Source of the DNA: Ophthalmolycus amberensis
Lineage: Eukaryota; Chordata; Actinopteri; Perciformes; Zoarcidae
Direction: 5' to 3'
Length of the DNA: 64,000 nt
Assembly: GCA_024529925.1 (NCBI GenBank)
Contig: JAFEUB010000960.1
Coordinates: forward strand, 388,501-452,500
Shown: piece by piece, positions 29,225-41,004 of the stretch
How positions within the stretch are numbered: the first letter of the stretch is position 1
How the letters are laid out: each line of letters opens with the position of its first letter
Translations under genes and position numbers: made by a program
Notes under the pieces: generated by a model
Seen by the model: the letters and a program-made list of their open reading frames with translations, nothing else
Told to the model about the DNA's origin: nothing
The model's database searches: none

Positions 29225-29700
29225 GTTAAAGTTAAAGTTAGACTTGATAATAAAAGAGATAGAAAGTCGAAGTTATGTGATAGAAAGTCATAACTACAAT
29301 AGAAAGTCATAATTCTGAGATAGAAAGTCAAAATTCTGAGATAGAAAGTCAAAATTCTGAGATAGAAAGTCAGAATTATGAGATTGAAAGTCAAAATGAT
29401 GAGATACTTAAACACAGTCATAGAAGCAGCTCTTTGGCTGGTTACTGTACATTTGACATGGAAATGTATGTGAGTATATAAAGACTTTAAATGTGTCTTT
29501 ACAACACATGAAATACTTCACGTGGGATTGTGCAAACGCACCCTTGAAAGGATTTTAAGCATTGAACAAAGTTATTGTAATAACTTGTTTGATATTTGTC
29601 TTTGATATTTTCTTTAATAGTTTGATCTTTGATAGAGTAATGTGGGTTTATTAACCCTAAATTAAAAGGATTTCAGTTATAACAGAAATGTGCTTTAATA
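29225..29700. repeat. Second copy of the hAT interior (without LINE)
   Basis: Closely matches 6206-6328 plus 8053-8430, including the 'agaaagtcaaaatgatgaga' motifs and 'cacgtgggattgtgcaaacg', but lacks the LINE. It serves as an empty-site copy that dates the LINE as a later insertion. Confidence 0.75.
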
Positions 29701-30465
29701 TATTTTAATATGCTTTTTTGTACATCCCATCACATTACATATACCTGTGACCATCACACACTGCGTGCACGAGTGAGATATTTCCTGCGTAGACCAGCAG
29801 CGTAGCAAGATCATGTTGCCAGGTCTTAAGCCTCAAATGTTTTGAGTGTAACTCCGATACAATCATAAATGTAAGCCTGTTAACATCATTAAGAAAATGA
29901 ATGTGTGTGAATGTGCTTCAGTGTTTGTAACATAACAGACTGTCAGTTTACTGGGATGGGGTTCAACTCCCTGCAGTGTCCTGCTGATTGTATTTGGACC
30001 TACATGAAAGTTAACAAAACAGTAGTGCCATTTGCTGTCACTTGAACACTTTAATTTAACACTGTTTTCATTTTAACCTCTTCTGTAACTGTAGATTGTA
30101 GTGTGAAGCATTCATTGTAACGTTTAACCTGATTGTCATGAAGAAGCTCTGGACAGATCATTTATACGAATGCCACTGACATGGTTTAAAAATCCACTGT
30201 TATCTAACTTTTGCTCTCCAAGCATCTTAGTTTGCACATATTTAGATCAGAGAAGTCTTTTTCTCATGGTGTGCCCACAAACCATGAGAACCATTTTGTG
30301 ACTAACACAAAAAACATACATGTGAACAAAAATATGTATATTTTTGTTTAAAGGGACCTGAGCTGTCAGAACAATAAATAATTTATAAAAAATAAAGAAA
30401 AATACAAATCAGAAAACAGGATTTGTTTGAACATCAGAACTTGTTCTCTACACTACACGCACAAA
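29701..30465. other. No gene recognised
   Basis: AT-rich non-coding sequence without a supported frame or repeat boundary. Confidence 0.4.
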
Positions 30466-31086
30466 CTGAATCATCACCGTGGTGCTCCCGTGCCATATCA
30501 TGTCGCTTTTGCATATCTTGCAATGAACACACTTTTTCAATTTATTAAGTGTGAAATGCTCCCACACCTTGGCCGACTTAGGTCGTACTGATTTCTCTGC
30601 CTCCGCCATGTTTCAGAACAACGTTACGGGTCCGATGCTCTTTCCTCTGTTGTAAATTGTTTGATCGCATGTTTACTTTTATTGTGAAGAGCATGAAAAC
30701 GGAAGTGATTTTACTGTGAAGAGACAGGAAGTAGCATGATGCATGCTATGTGCTATGATACGACAACAATGATAACGATAAGTGAAAACCTAACGTATAT
30801 GTCGGGTGCAAGAGCGCGGTCTGTTCACTGTAACAGTTGTTAAACTGCAGTTTTCAGGAAGTAAAGTGTTCCGTTCAAAACCAGACGTGTCTTGGTCGTC
30901 ATTAGAAGCTCCACTTCACAACAACTGCTGTGCTCCGCTCTTTTTTTCTTGTCAAACATCTCCGCGACTTATTGAGTGGCGTAATAATCGCGCGACACAA
31001 CGAATCGACAATGAAATTTGATAATCGATAATGAAAACTATTTTAAAAATCGATTATCGATTTTATCGATTCGTTGTTGCAGCCCT
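30466..31086 (-). mobile_element. hAT transposon fragment, 5' end with BED zinc finger
   Basis: Minus-strand element whose 5' end (TAGGGCTGCAACAACGAATC) is at 31086. It carries an ATG at 30609 opening a frame with a BED-finger start: VWEHFTLNK, then KKCVHCKICKSD and a HGSTT motif. BED fingers are the DNA-binding N-termini of hAT transposases. The frame is lost near 30460 and the catalytic part is absent, so it is a 5' remnant. No partner terminus or target duplication is visible. Confidence 0.7.
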
Positions 31087-31536
31087 ATCTTAGACCTTTT
31101 CCTTTTGTTTAGATTGACACCAGATTCATTTATTTTGTGTGATTTATTCTCTCTAAAGCAACTTAAATATATATATTGAAGACCAACATAAGTTCCTGGG
31201 AAATTCTAGATCTTGAATGAGACTGATAATTAACAAGGAAATAAAATGAGCTGTAATGATGGTTTTCTGAAATTAAACTAAACATTTCACCCTCCCGCTC
31301 CTCCTTCTATCCCCCTCCTTTCTGTCTCTGATTGCAGACCATCACTGTGACTCCTTGCATCTCTGAAGTGTAAGTTCACACACATGAATTATGATTTTGC
31401 TGTTACTAAACTAATATTACATTGGTTTACATTAAGAATGACTTCCCATCCTAATGTAGTCTCGACAGGAATTACATCCATCCATTACGTACTCAACACT
31501 AAATGACCCACCCTGAATAACAGTTTGATCTAGATT
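31087..31536. other. Short intergenic segment with a possible micro-exon
   Basis: Mostly non-coding. Positions 31338-31369 are 32 nt bounded by a pyrimidine-rich acceptor (tctctgattgcag) and a donor (gtaagttcac). A similarly framed 32-nt block occurs at 32860-32891. Confidence 0.3.
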
Positions 31537-32749
31537 CAGTAGCGGCTGGTGGAAAATTCTCTACATTGGGCCATCCTATCAATTTCAACAAACATCCCAG
31601 TATGATTTAATGCAAACAAATTAAAGTATCTAACACGCATTACTACTTTGCAGTTAAATATTTAACATTTATTCCAACACGAAAAACAGCAGTAAATAAC
31701 ACTTATATAATATAATATAATATAACATGTTCATTTATTGAGGTGCCCCTATGGACCTTGTTATAGGAGGTGAAGATCAGGAGAAGTAAACATGAAGTGT
31801 AATTATGAATACTGATGTTAAATTAAGCTATGATGAGTTTTCACTGTTAATTTAACATCTCTATTACATGTTGATGCCTCCATGACCAAGTTAAGCAGAT
31901 GAGACTGAGGACAACTATGTAGAAGAAAAGATGTTCACTTTGCATAATATGTAGCTTGACAGAGTTCTCCATGTGTGTCCTGGTGTTCTCATGTTTCCTT
32001 ACCTCCTCATCCCTCACTCCCGTAACTGTCCGTGCTGGATCTGTCCCCGTTGTTTTAAAAAGCTAAAAAGCTAAATAAGTTATTAGCATGACGTCATCCA
32101 GCTAGCCAAACCTGTCTTGTGTACAGCTAGTAGTGAAGCTTCGCATGTACTGCTTCCCTTTCCCGCGAGTCTGCTGTCTGATTGTGAGGTCAGGCTGATC
32201 TGATATCAGCTCTTTGGCTGCAGAATCTCCGCCAAAGTTCTCCTCTCAAACGGGTCTTGGAGGAGTACTGCTCGTGACGCGGGCGCTCGCCTGTAGAGAC
32301 TTCTCCTGACGAGAACGCGCAGCTAGGGGGGCCAAATCGTTCTGGCCCCACACTGAATCTATTTGAGGGCGCTGATTGGCTAAATTGTATGTCACTCATT
32401 TATATCTTTAATCAGCAATTGGCTAAACTGCTTCATAGACATCTTTTGGGCCAAAACGATTAGGCCCCCCTAGCTGCGCGTTCTCAGAGTGTCGTGCACA
32501 CAGACAGAGAGCACGAGCAGACGAGCACACAGGCTGAGAGGACGAGCAGACGAGCACACAGGCGGAGAGGACGAGCAGGAAAAGCATATATTTTGCGCAG
32601 ATATCATATTTTACACACATTACTGGGTACATTCCATAGTTCAAAAACACAAATATTGACAATTTGTATAATTTATTATTATTATTATTATTTTTTGTGG
32701 CTCATGGTGGGGCCAGGCCCCATGGCCCTCTATTGACCAGCCGCCACTG
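31537..32749. mobile_element. hAT-type DNA transposon, non-autonomous
   Basis: The termini CAGTAGCGGCTGGT and, reverse-complemented, CAGTGGCGGCTGGT are flanked by an exact 8-bp duplication TCTAGATT (31529-31536 and 32750-32757). It is 1,213 bp with no transposase frame. An internal near-perfect inverted repeat of about 38 bp (about 32308-32345 and 32449-32487) could fold into a long hairpin. Confidence 0.88.
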
Positions 32750-32757
32750 TCTAGATT

Positions 32758-34324
32758 GAAATGAGCTGTGACACACTGGTTTTCTGAGAGGAAAGTAAAG
32801 ATCATTTCTTTCTCTCTCTCCACTTCTTCTGGCCTCCTCCTTCCTGTCTCTAACTGTAGATCAGAGTTGGTGTCTCCGTGGTGACTTGACAGTAAGTTCA
32901 CATGTGAATCAACACTTTTACTTAAAACACTTAATACTGCAGGTTTTAAACACACTGTCGTGAAGTTGTAGTTAGTGAAAATGTGAGACTTCTAAACAGC
33001 TATACCATCATTTCATACCATCATATACATATCATTTCATGATATTTCACATAAATCTGTGCACTATTTCCTGTTATACTGTCATGTGTTTACATTATGA
33101 TCATGTGAGCAGACACTTCACTGAACTTTTAGCTTAGGGTAGAAGTTACTTAGTTTGTTATTCAGACTGCTGTCTAATGTGTGTCTTTATTGTGTCTTAC
33201 AGGTGTCCTGCTGTCTCCCCTCTCCTCTATCATATTGGCTCTCTGTCTTTCCTATACCTTCTATCAACTCTGTCTAAGCATTGGTTCCTCTAGCTTTCCT
33301 GTCAATCTACCGCTCTGTCTTTGATATTGGAATTCATTCTTTGTATCCCACTCTAGCTGTTACCGAACTTTCCAAACCTACCGAACCTTCTGGAAAAACT
33401 TCTGAACAAATTACTGGAAACTGATTTATGAAATCCTATATTCTGAAGTAAATTACATGGTTATCACAACCTGTCTGTTGAACGAAAACCTGAGAGTCTC
33501 TCATCTCGCCCACTCTGTCTCTCCACTGATCCTCTGATCCACTCACTTGCTTTTGGTTACTGGTACCTGATCTATCTTTTAAGAAATCTGAGAGATTCTC
33601 CTCTCTCACGCTCACTTCTTTCAATCTTCTATCTACATCATATACATCTGTAGAATACTATTACTGTTTGTACAAATAGTACAAAACATTTGAAATATAC
33701 TATGAGAGATTTTTTCAACAAAATTGAACATATAATTGAAAAAGACATGCACATAATTTTGTTGTGATTGAAAAAGTTACACTTCTATCACAAACATTTG
33801 GTGAAATAAATTATAATTTAGAATTAAATCTGGTCAATTTCCAAATATATAATTTCTTGAAAAGTTCATGATTAAGTTAACATAATTAAAGGAAACTGCA
33901 TTCTGGTTAATATACATAAAAAACAACTAGTGAAAATCCACATTAGAGAATAAGTCTAGTTCCTGATCTTTGTTGCTGTGGAGTTCTGTTGGTTTGTACC
34001 CAGAGGTTTGTTTTGGTAACAGATATTTCACATTTCACATTGTTGTTTACTTGACTAGTCTACATACGAGTAAAAGTAATACCACTACATACATTGTATT
34101 CATTATTATTTAATTTATTTAGATTATTTTCCATATCAATTATAAATATAATTGTTTGAATCATTCAGTGTTTTGTTGTTGTTTAACCTGTTCCTACTGA
34201 AATAAAATCCAGACATCTATGAGGAACTGCATTCATTTGGAGCGGCTGTTTCCTGTCTGCAGACCAACGTTCTTCAGAAGCATTCATTGTTGGAATGCTG
34301 TTAAGCGGTTTGTGTTTATCTAAC
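32758..34324 (+). other. Non-coding; possible spliced non-coding transcript
   Basis: A candidate 32-nt micro-exon at 32860-32891 (acceptor taactgtag, donor gtaagttcac) is followed by a candidate last-exon acceptor at about 33202 (tattgtgtcttacag) and AATAAA-type signals near 34200. No protein-coding frame is evident, so if expressed it would be a non-coding RNA or the 3' UTR of a gene lying to the left. Weak evidence. Confidence 0.25.
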
Positions 34325-34530
34325 ATTATGATTCTGTCTCCTCTCCCCTTCTCCCCCACACCCCACACCCCATTTCAAAATAAAAGCCCCAGAGAGTGAA
34401 TTCTAACTGAACTGCTTGTGATGAAGCCTGTCATTTAATAACCTCTGTTTATGTGTGTCAAACATTATGATTATGTCTCCTCTCCCTCCCCCACCCAGCC
34501 CCACCCTTTCAAAATAAAAGCCCCATGGAT
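34325..34530 (+). repeat. Two adjacent copies of a dispersed repeat
   Basis: 'ttcaaaataaaagcccca' with a preceding C-rich block occurs twice here (about 34325-34400 and 34440-34530). It also occurs twice in reverse at about 60500-60670, together with the linked phrase 'gatgaagcctgtcatttaat'. Confidence 0.6.
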
Positions 34531-34590
34531 TAACTGTATTTCAACAAGCTCAAAATTAGGCTTTTTTGTTAAAAAAATGAATGCTCTAAC

Positions 34591-35093
34591 TACTACTGCT
34601 GCTGCTGCTAATATAGTATTACTACTACTGCTACTACTACTATAACTTTTGCTGTTGCTACTATTACTACTACTGCTACTGCTATTACTGCTACCATCAA
34701 TATTATTACTACCACTACTGCTATTACTACCACTACTACTATTACTTATACGACAACTGCTACTACTACTACTGCTATTCATGCTACTAAAAGTAGTAAT
34801 ACTACTACAGCTATTAGTACGACTGCTACTAGTACTACTACTACATCTTCCACTGCCATTACTATTACTACTACTTCTACTACTACTGTGATATTAAATA
34901 CTACGACCAATACTACAGCTATTACTATGACTACTGATACTACGTCTTCTACTACTTCTTCTAATTACTAATACTTCTACTACTAATACTTCTACTACAA
35001 CTACAAATATCACTAATACTACTACTAGTAGTTATTCTAATGCTACTAATACTTCTACTACAACTTATACTACTACAAATATCACCACTGATG
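34591..35093. repeat. Degenerate (TAC)n/(ACT)n trinucleotide repeat
   Basis: About 500 bp of imperfect TAC/TAT/TGC triplets. Long leucine-rich or serine-rich frames here are products of the repeat. Confidence 0.9.
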
Positions 35094-35127
35094 AATTTTT
35101 TTAAGCCACAGAAACTGTTCAAATATC

Positions 35128-35347
35128 AAAATAAGATAAGATAAGATAAGATAATCCTTTATTAGTCCCTCAGTGGGGAAATTACAGGATTACAGCAGCA
35201 TTGCTCACAAGTAATAAAATAAAGATAAAAAACAAGTAATATAATAAACTAAACAGTAAACAGTAGAACAGTAATAAAATACGACAGTAAGAAGAGTATT
35301 AGATATACTAAATATGCCAGTATATACAGAATATACAGAATATACAG
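35128..35347 (-). repeat. Rex1-like LINE 3' end fragment
   Basis: About 220 bp nearly identical to 6335-6545, starting with GATAA repeats and 'aatcctttattagtccctca'. It is a 5'-truncated insertion holding only 3' UTR. Confidence 0.8.
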
Positions 35348-36960
35348 ATGTATATTCAATACATACAAAATGTTCAGCTCTTTCAGGAGAGGTGTGATAT
35401 GACTTTTCATATTTGTAATCTTTAAACTTTTTGAATTATTAAGCTTTTTGCAATTTGTTTTTGAATTGGATATCTATTTTCAGCAATGTTTTTGCGATTA
35501 ATTTCAGTTTTCAGCATTCCAACTCATTTTCAGCAGGAAATGCATTTTCTAGTTCCACTATTTCTTCCGTCCCCCTTTTCCAGTCACTGTTTTTATCAAA
35601 CGTATGTTACTTTCACAAAATCAACTTTTGGCCTCTTCCCAGCCTGAAACTTCTTTAAAGAGAGCTTTTATCCAATCAGATCTCACCTCTGTGTCTCTAG
35701 GTAAGAAGAGAGCCAGAGGCCTGCAGACACACAAGTGAATCCCTTTGCAGTTTAAGTGAATGGGGACGATATTGTTGATTGTCATAGTGTTTGTGAGGAT
35801 TTATAATTAGAAGTGTGTTTTAGGATTTATAGTTAGAAGTGTTTCTTAGTAGAATTTATAGCACCCTTAGAGGTGGGTAGTAAAATATTAGCAAGTACTT
35901 GGGTTATACCAAATATGCTTGTAAAGCTTGTCAAAGTTTTTGCCAAAGTTGCAAATTCTTATTGAATGTATAGTATGTTTACAGTATGTTTACCATAGAT
36001 GTGTTAAGCTATAAAATAGTCATTGAATGTATTAAACTGAAGAATAGCCAAGGGTCAGACAGAGATTTTCAGACAGGCATTACAGGGACACGCAGAAGGA
36101 ACATCACACCTGCGCCAAGGGTCCTCCAGCTGGCTGATGCGAGAAGGAGGAGCTAGCTGGATTTAACCAATAGAAACAGACGGACATTTTGTGACTTTTT
36201 ACAAACTATGAAAAGAGATACAGAGGAAGAATTCCTTCAGTTCCTCACGTTTCATCTTGAAGGTTGTTACGCTTCCAGGTTGGAACGCGTGTGAATGCTT
36301 TTCCGCGCCAATCATATTTCTATAGATTCTGTAAATAGTGTACTTCACTTTGCAATTGTTTTAGTTTAGGATTAAATACTTTTGATTGTAAACCAGTTTA
36401 TGGTAGATTATTGTTGAAGCGACTATACTGTAAAATACAGTGGAGCGTGTCTCGCGGCCCTCCCTCGTGTGGGGAACATTGAAGCCTCCACATGTTCAAA
36501 CAATCAGATCTTTAGTTTGACATGTTGGACGTATTCTTTGATGTGTCAGAGCCTTCTCGCTGGCCTACAAGTACGTCAGCATTACGTGCAGCTCAGTTTC
36601 CATGTGCAGCTCTGCAGTGAGGTACAGCGTGTGCTGTGATTGGTCAGTGGGCGAGCACGTGACTATCGTGAAACGCTCACGTGATGCAACTCAGCCAATC
36701 AAATATGGGCATTCTGACACGTTTCCTGACTCCAGTGAGCTGTACACACACACCGCGACACAGGGGGCTGAGACGAGGCAAGACACAGCAGAGAAATACG
36801 TTTCTTGTGACAGATGTGACAGTAAAACCATAAGACTGACTCCAAAAGACAGGAATGGACCGCGGCTAGTCATTAAGGGGTGATAGTGGACCCCGCAGCC
36901 AGACCAGATGAGAACCACTGTCCTATATGAGCGCTGAAAACAATATATTTCCCACAATTT
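35348..36960. other. No gene recognised
   Basis: Non-coding. The part near 36260-36480 has LTR-like features (a late AATAAA-like signal, a GC-rich end) but no termini or duplications I could confirm. Confidence 0.35.
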
Positions 36961-38205
36961 AAACGGAACACGGAACAGAATACTGAACGGAACACATAAC
37001 GGATCGGAATACTGAATCCGGAACATGGAACAGAATACTGAATTCGGAAAACGAAACGGTACACGGAACAGAACACGAAACAGAATACGGAACAGAAAAT
37101 GGAATACGAAATTGAACACGGAAAAGAATACTGAATTCGGAACACGAAACGGAACATGGAACGGAACAGAACACGGAAAAGAACACGAAACGGAACGAGG
37201 AACGGAATGCGGATCGGAATACTGAATCCGGAACATGGAACAGAATACTGAATTCGGAACACGGAACGTAACAGAACATGGAACAGAATACTGAATTCTG
37301 AAAACGAAATGGTACACGGAACAAAACACGAAACAGAATACGAAACGGAACACAGAATGAAATGCGGAACGAACACGGAAAAGAATACTGAATTCGTAAC
37401 ACGAAATGGAACGAGGAACTGGAAACGGAACGCGGAACAGAATACTGATCGGAACACGGAACACGGATCGAACACTGATCGGAACACGGATCGAACACTG
37501 AATTCGGAACAGAACAGAATACTGAATTCGGAACACGGAACAGAATACTAAAATCGGAACACGGAACAGAAACTAACACGGAACGGAACACGGAACAGAA
37601 TACTGAATTCGGAAAACGAAACGGAACACGGAACGGAGCACGGAACACGGAACACGGAACGGAACAGAATACTGAATTCGGAACACGGAACACCAAACGG
37701 AATACGAAACGGAACACAGAACGAAATGCTGAACGGAACACGGAAAAGAATACTGAATTCGGAACACGAAACGGAACATGGAAAAGAACACGAAACGGAA
37801 CGAGGAACAGAAACTAACACGAACGGCACACGGATCGGAACGCGGAACGGAACACGAAACGGAACGGAAAACGAACGGGAAACGGAACGGAACACAGAAC
37901 ACGGAACAGAATACTCATCGGAACACGGATCGGAACACGAATCGGAACACGGAACAGAATACTGAATTCGAAACGGAAGGGAACAAAGAACAGAACATAA
38001 AATGGAACACGGAACAGAATACTGATCGGAACATGGAACGGAAACTAACACGAAACGGAATACGAATCGGAATGGAACACAGAACGGAATACTGAACGGA
38101 ACGCGGAATAGAATACTGATCGGAACATGGAGCGGAAAACGGATCGGAACACGAAACGGAACACGGAAAAGAATATGAATCGGAACAGAATTCGGAACAC
38201 GAAAC
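36961..38205. repeat. Degenerate minisatellite of GGAACACGGAAC-type units
   Basis: About 1.25 kb built from 'ggaacacggaac', 'agaatactgaattc' and 'gaaacggaac' blocks in irregular higher-order arrangement. Several frames on both strands stay open only because the units lack stops; they are not genes. Confidence 0.9.
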
Positions 38206-38831
38206 AACCCTCCGGTAACGAGCGCCAAATATACAGATAGCTTGGTTGGCTTTCACACCACACACACAGCCCCTCCCAGGTGCAGTCACGTGCCTTCTTC
38301 ATCTCCGGTGCAACACTCACCTGTAGCTCCCTCTCACCTGCGCACAGCTCCTCTCACCACAGAAGTAACAGCTGCAGGTACTGTCACGGATATCTAAGAA
38401 TGTTGAGCTGCATTGATGCTTAAAAAGTCTCAATGAGTACTTCAGGGAGCCAACAAATAATCATACATTTTATCCCAATATTTTCACTTCTGCAGTATTT
38501 TATAATTACCATGTTTTTGCTTGTGTTATGTTCAATGCTTCTTGTTGAGCATATGAGAATAAAAAAAACAGTGAAATAGACAAATGTAACACTAATGTTG
38601 ACTGTATTTTAAGTGTATTCTATCCTCTCAATACACATGAATGATGTATTGTAGCATGCTGATATATTGTTGTGCGTTAAAGGCTCAGTTCACCCAAATT
38701 ATAACAAAAGGAAAAACCCTTTTTGTTATTTAGCCTCCATGTAATTTGGGTCAAGCAACCCAAACAGAAACACTGACCACACAAACAAGTATTTAATAAA
38801 CTCCATGTTTCTTTTTTTAAATGAATGAAAA
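38206..38831. other. No gene recognised
   Basis: AT-rich spacer between the minisatellite and the TCC tract. Confidence 0.4.
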
Positions 38832-39079
38832 CTCCTCCTCCTCCTCCTCCTCCTCCTCCTCCTCCTCCTCCTCCTCCTCCTCCTCCTCCTCCTCCTCCTC
38901 CTCCTCCTCCTCCTCCTCCTCCTCCTCCTCCTCCTCCTCCTCCTCCTCCTCCTCCTCCTCCTCCTCCTCCTCCTCCTCCTCCTCCTCCTCCTCCTCCTCC
39001 TCCTCCTCCTCCTCCTCCTCCTCCTCCTCCTCCTCCTCCTCCTCCTCCTCCTCCTCCTCCTCCTCCTCCTCCTCCTCCT
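38832..39079. repeat. Pure (TCC)n / (GGA)n microsatellite, 248 bp
   Basis: About 82 consecutive CTC/TCC triplets with no interruption that I can see, purine-only on one strand. The poly-Ser, poly-Pro, poly-Glu and poly-Arg frames it creates are artefacts. Confidence 0.97.
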
Positions 39080-40905
39080 GGGTGAAGCGGATGCTGGAGT
39101 AGTAGAGGTGTTCTGCTGGTTTTCTCGGTGCTGGAGCAGATGCGACGTCACGCACTAGATCCATGTTTAGCTGACGGGACAAACACAACTCGAGCATAAC
39201 TACGTTTGTTATTATTCTTTTGCACAAAATGACCTCACGGTAAAATACCTGATGGACTTGAGGAGGCTGTTCTTCAATTATTAGTATCGCTCGGCACAAA
39301 ATAACGCTATAAAATGAAAGTTAGGTTTAGTTGGTGACCAAAGCTGCCTCCATGTCAGACAGCAACCTCCGGATCTGAAAAGTGAAGTCAATGCTTCATG
39401 TTTTAAACTGGCATTCTCTCTACTGACCATCAGGGGGCGACTCCTCCAATTGTATAGAAGTGAGAAAATGACTACTTCTCTCTTGATTTATTACCTCAGT
39501 AAACATTGTGAACAGGGTGAAACATAGAAGGCAGCATCCTAAGAACTCCATCTGCTGAGACTCTCGACCGCTATGACCTGCAAGGTGAGAGTCACATGAC
39601 TGGTGGAGACTTCAGTATAGGCTAGTTTTGGGGTTTTCTCATGGCGTCTGACAACAGCTTTGCTGTCACTTAACATCGTGACATTCAGAGTCGATGGTTT
39701 AACACTTTTTTTGAGATGCCAAACTTAAACTTTTGTTATGTTCAGCAGAGCTAAGGTCTCTTATAAGGGAGCTGGTTCGCCGTAATTCAACTTTTACAAC
39801 CTTGCATGAACATGTTGACAGCTGGAACAATTTACTAACTGAATATCTTTATTTAATCAAATATCAAGTTATTTAAACAATAAAAATCAGTACTATCACA
39901 TACATAGCCACAGGATAAAAGTACAAAACCACACTATAAAAACATTTTAAAAGGTGCTTAATTACAAACTCAGAACAAATGTATGATTGAAGGATTGCCT
40001 CCGCATGGCTCTCAATATGGCAACAAGGGTGCAGTAGTTCACACAACAACAGTGCTGACAGAGCTAACAATGTTAGGCTTGGGACGGTGTTATCAGCTGT
40101 AACCGCCGTTTGAGAGCAGTGCAGAGCGGTGCTGATTAGTTAACCAGTGGGACGCGCTACAATGCACTGAAATGCACTGAAATTCACATCCTTCCCGCCC
40201 GGTTCGATAACACAGAGAGAGAGAGTGACTTCATTCTCTGCTCAGGTTGACATTACGCCACTATATCTTCACATAGACAATAGTTGTTTGATGCTATATT
40301 AATGCTGTAAATGTCCAATTTTGCACCTTTAAGTTGAGACGAGTACTTAAACAAAACACTTGTGATGCACCTTAATAAGTAACAATTAAGAAAATTGCCA
40401 ATATTTGACAACCGAAACATGTAATTCATCTAAAAAGAACAGCAGAGCAGAGAGTAGTAAAGACTGTTTATAGAATAATGTCCTTGGTAAGATACTTTTC
40501 TAGAACTGACAGTAAGATATTACTCCTTAGTAACATTTTTAAGCTAATTCTGTATTAGAAGGCTATTTATAAATTATAAGCTGACCACTCATGACTTCCA
40601 GCAGAGAACTAGTATCAGTGAACCAATAACGATGGTTAATACAGTATGTCAAACCTCATATTTATCCATGTGTGTTTAATCTGCTTAAACACTGTAAAGT
40701 AACAGACCACAGATCCGTGATGTGTTCATACTCTTGGTTGTTTGCCGACTGTGCTGTACAGTGCAGATAAATCACCCACAGCTTCTTGACATCTTGATCT
40801 GTGAATGAAACACAGTAAAGCTCACAATATTAACTAAGAACAGGTTTAAACGGTAATAAAAGCAACGACCGCTGCAAACGTGTAGCAGAGACAGATTGAA
40901 CAGAC
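39080..40905. other. No gene recognised
   Basis: Non-coding sequence to the left of (downstream of) the CD22-like gene; it would contain that gene's 3' UTR at its right end. Confidence 0.5.
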
Positions 40906-41004
40906 TCACTCGTTGGCAGCACTGGCACTCTTAAAGTGGACACTTGTGTACTCCACGTCCTCTTCCTCCTTGCGTCTGTGGGGCAGAGCTGGCCTGATGT
41001 TGGA
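40906..41004 (-). pseudogene. Former C-terminal tail of the CD22-like receptor, beyond an in-frame TAA
   Basis: It continues the last-exon frame without shift: SNIRPALPHRRKEEEDVEYT is followed by a conserved-looking VHFKSASAANE and TGA at 40906. VEYTSV fits the ITIM pattern V-x-Y-x-x-V. Such good coding sequence past a stop suggests a recent nonsense change or a sequence error. Confidence 0.65.

Noticed and set aside
34451..34891. Leucine-rich plus-strand and serine-rich minus-strand frames
   Set aside because: These are products of the degenerate TAC repeat.
36260..36480. Possible LTR end (late AATAAA-like signal, GC-rich terminus)
   Set aside because: No matching TG start or target duplication could be found.
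36691..38320. Frames of 200-281 codons with FRVPF-type repeats
   Set aside because: They follow the minisatellite in several frames on both strands; no start context, domain or splice support.
38726..39299. Long poly-Glu, poly-Arg, poly-Ser and poly-Pro frames
   Set aside because: All are translations of the pure TCC/GGA microsatellite.
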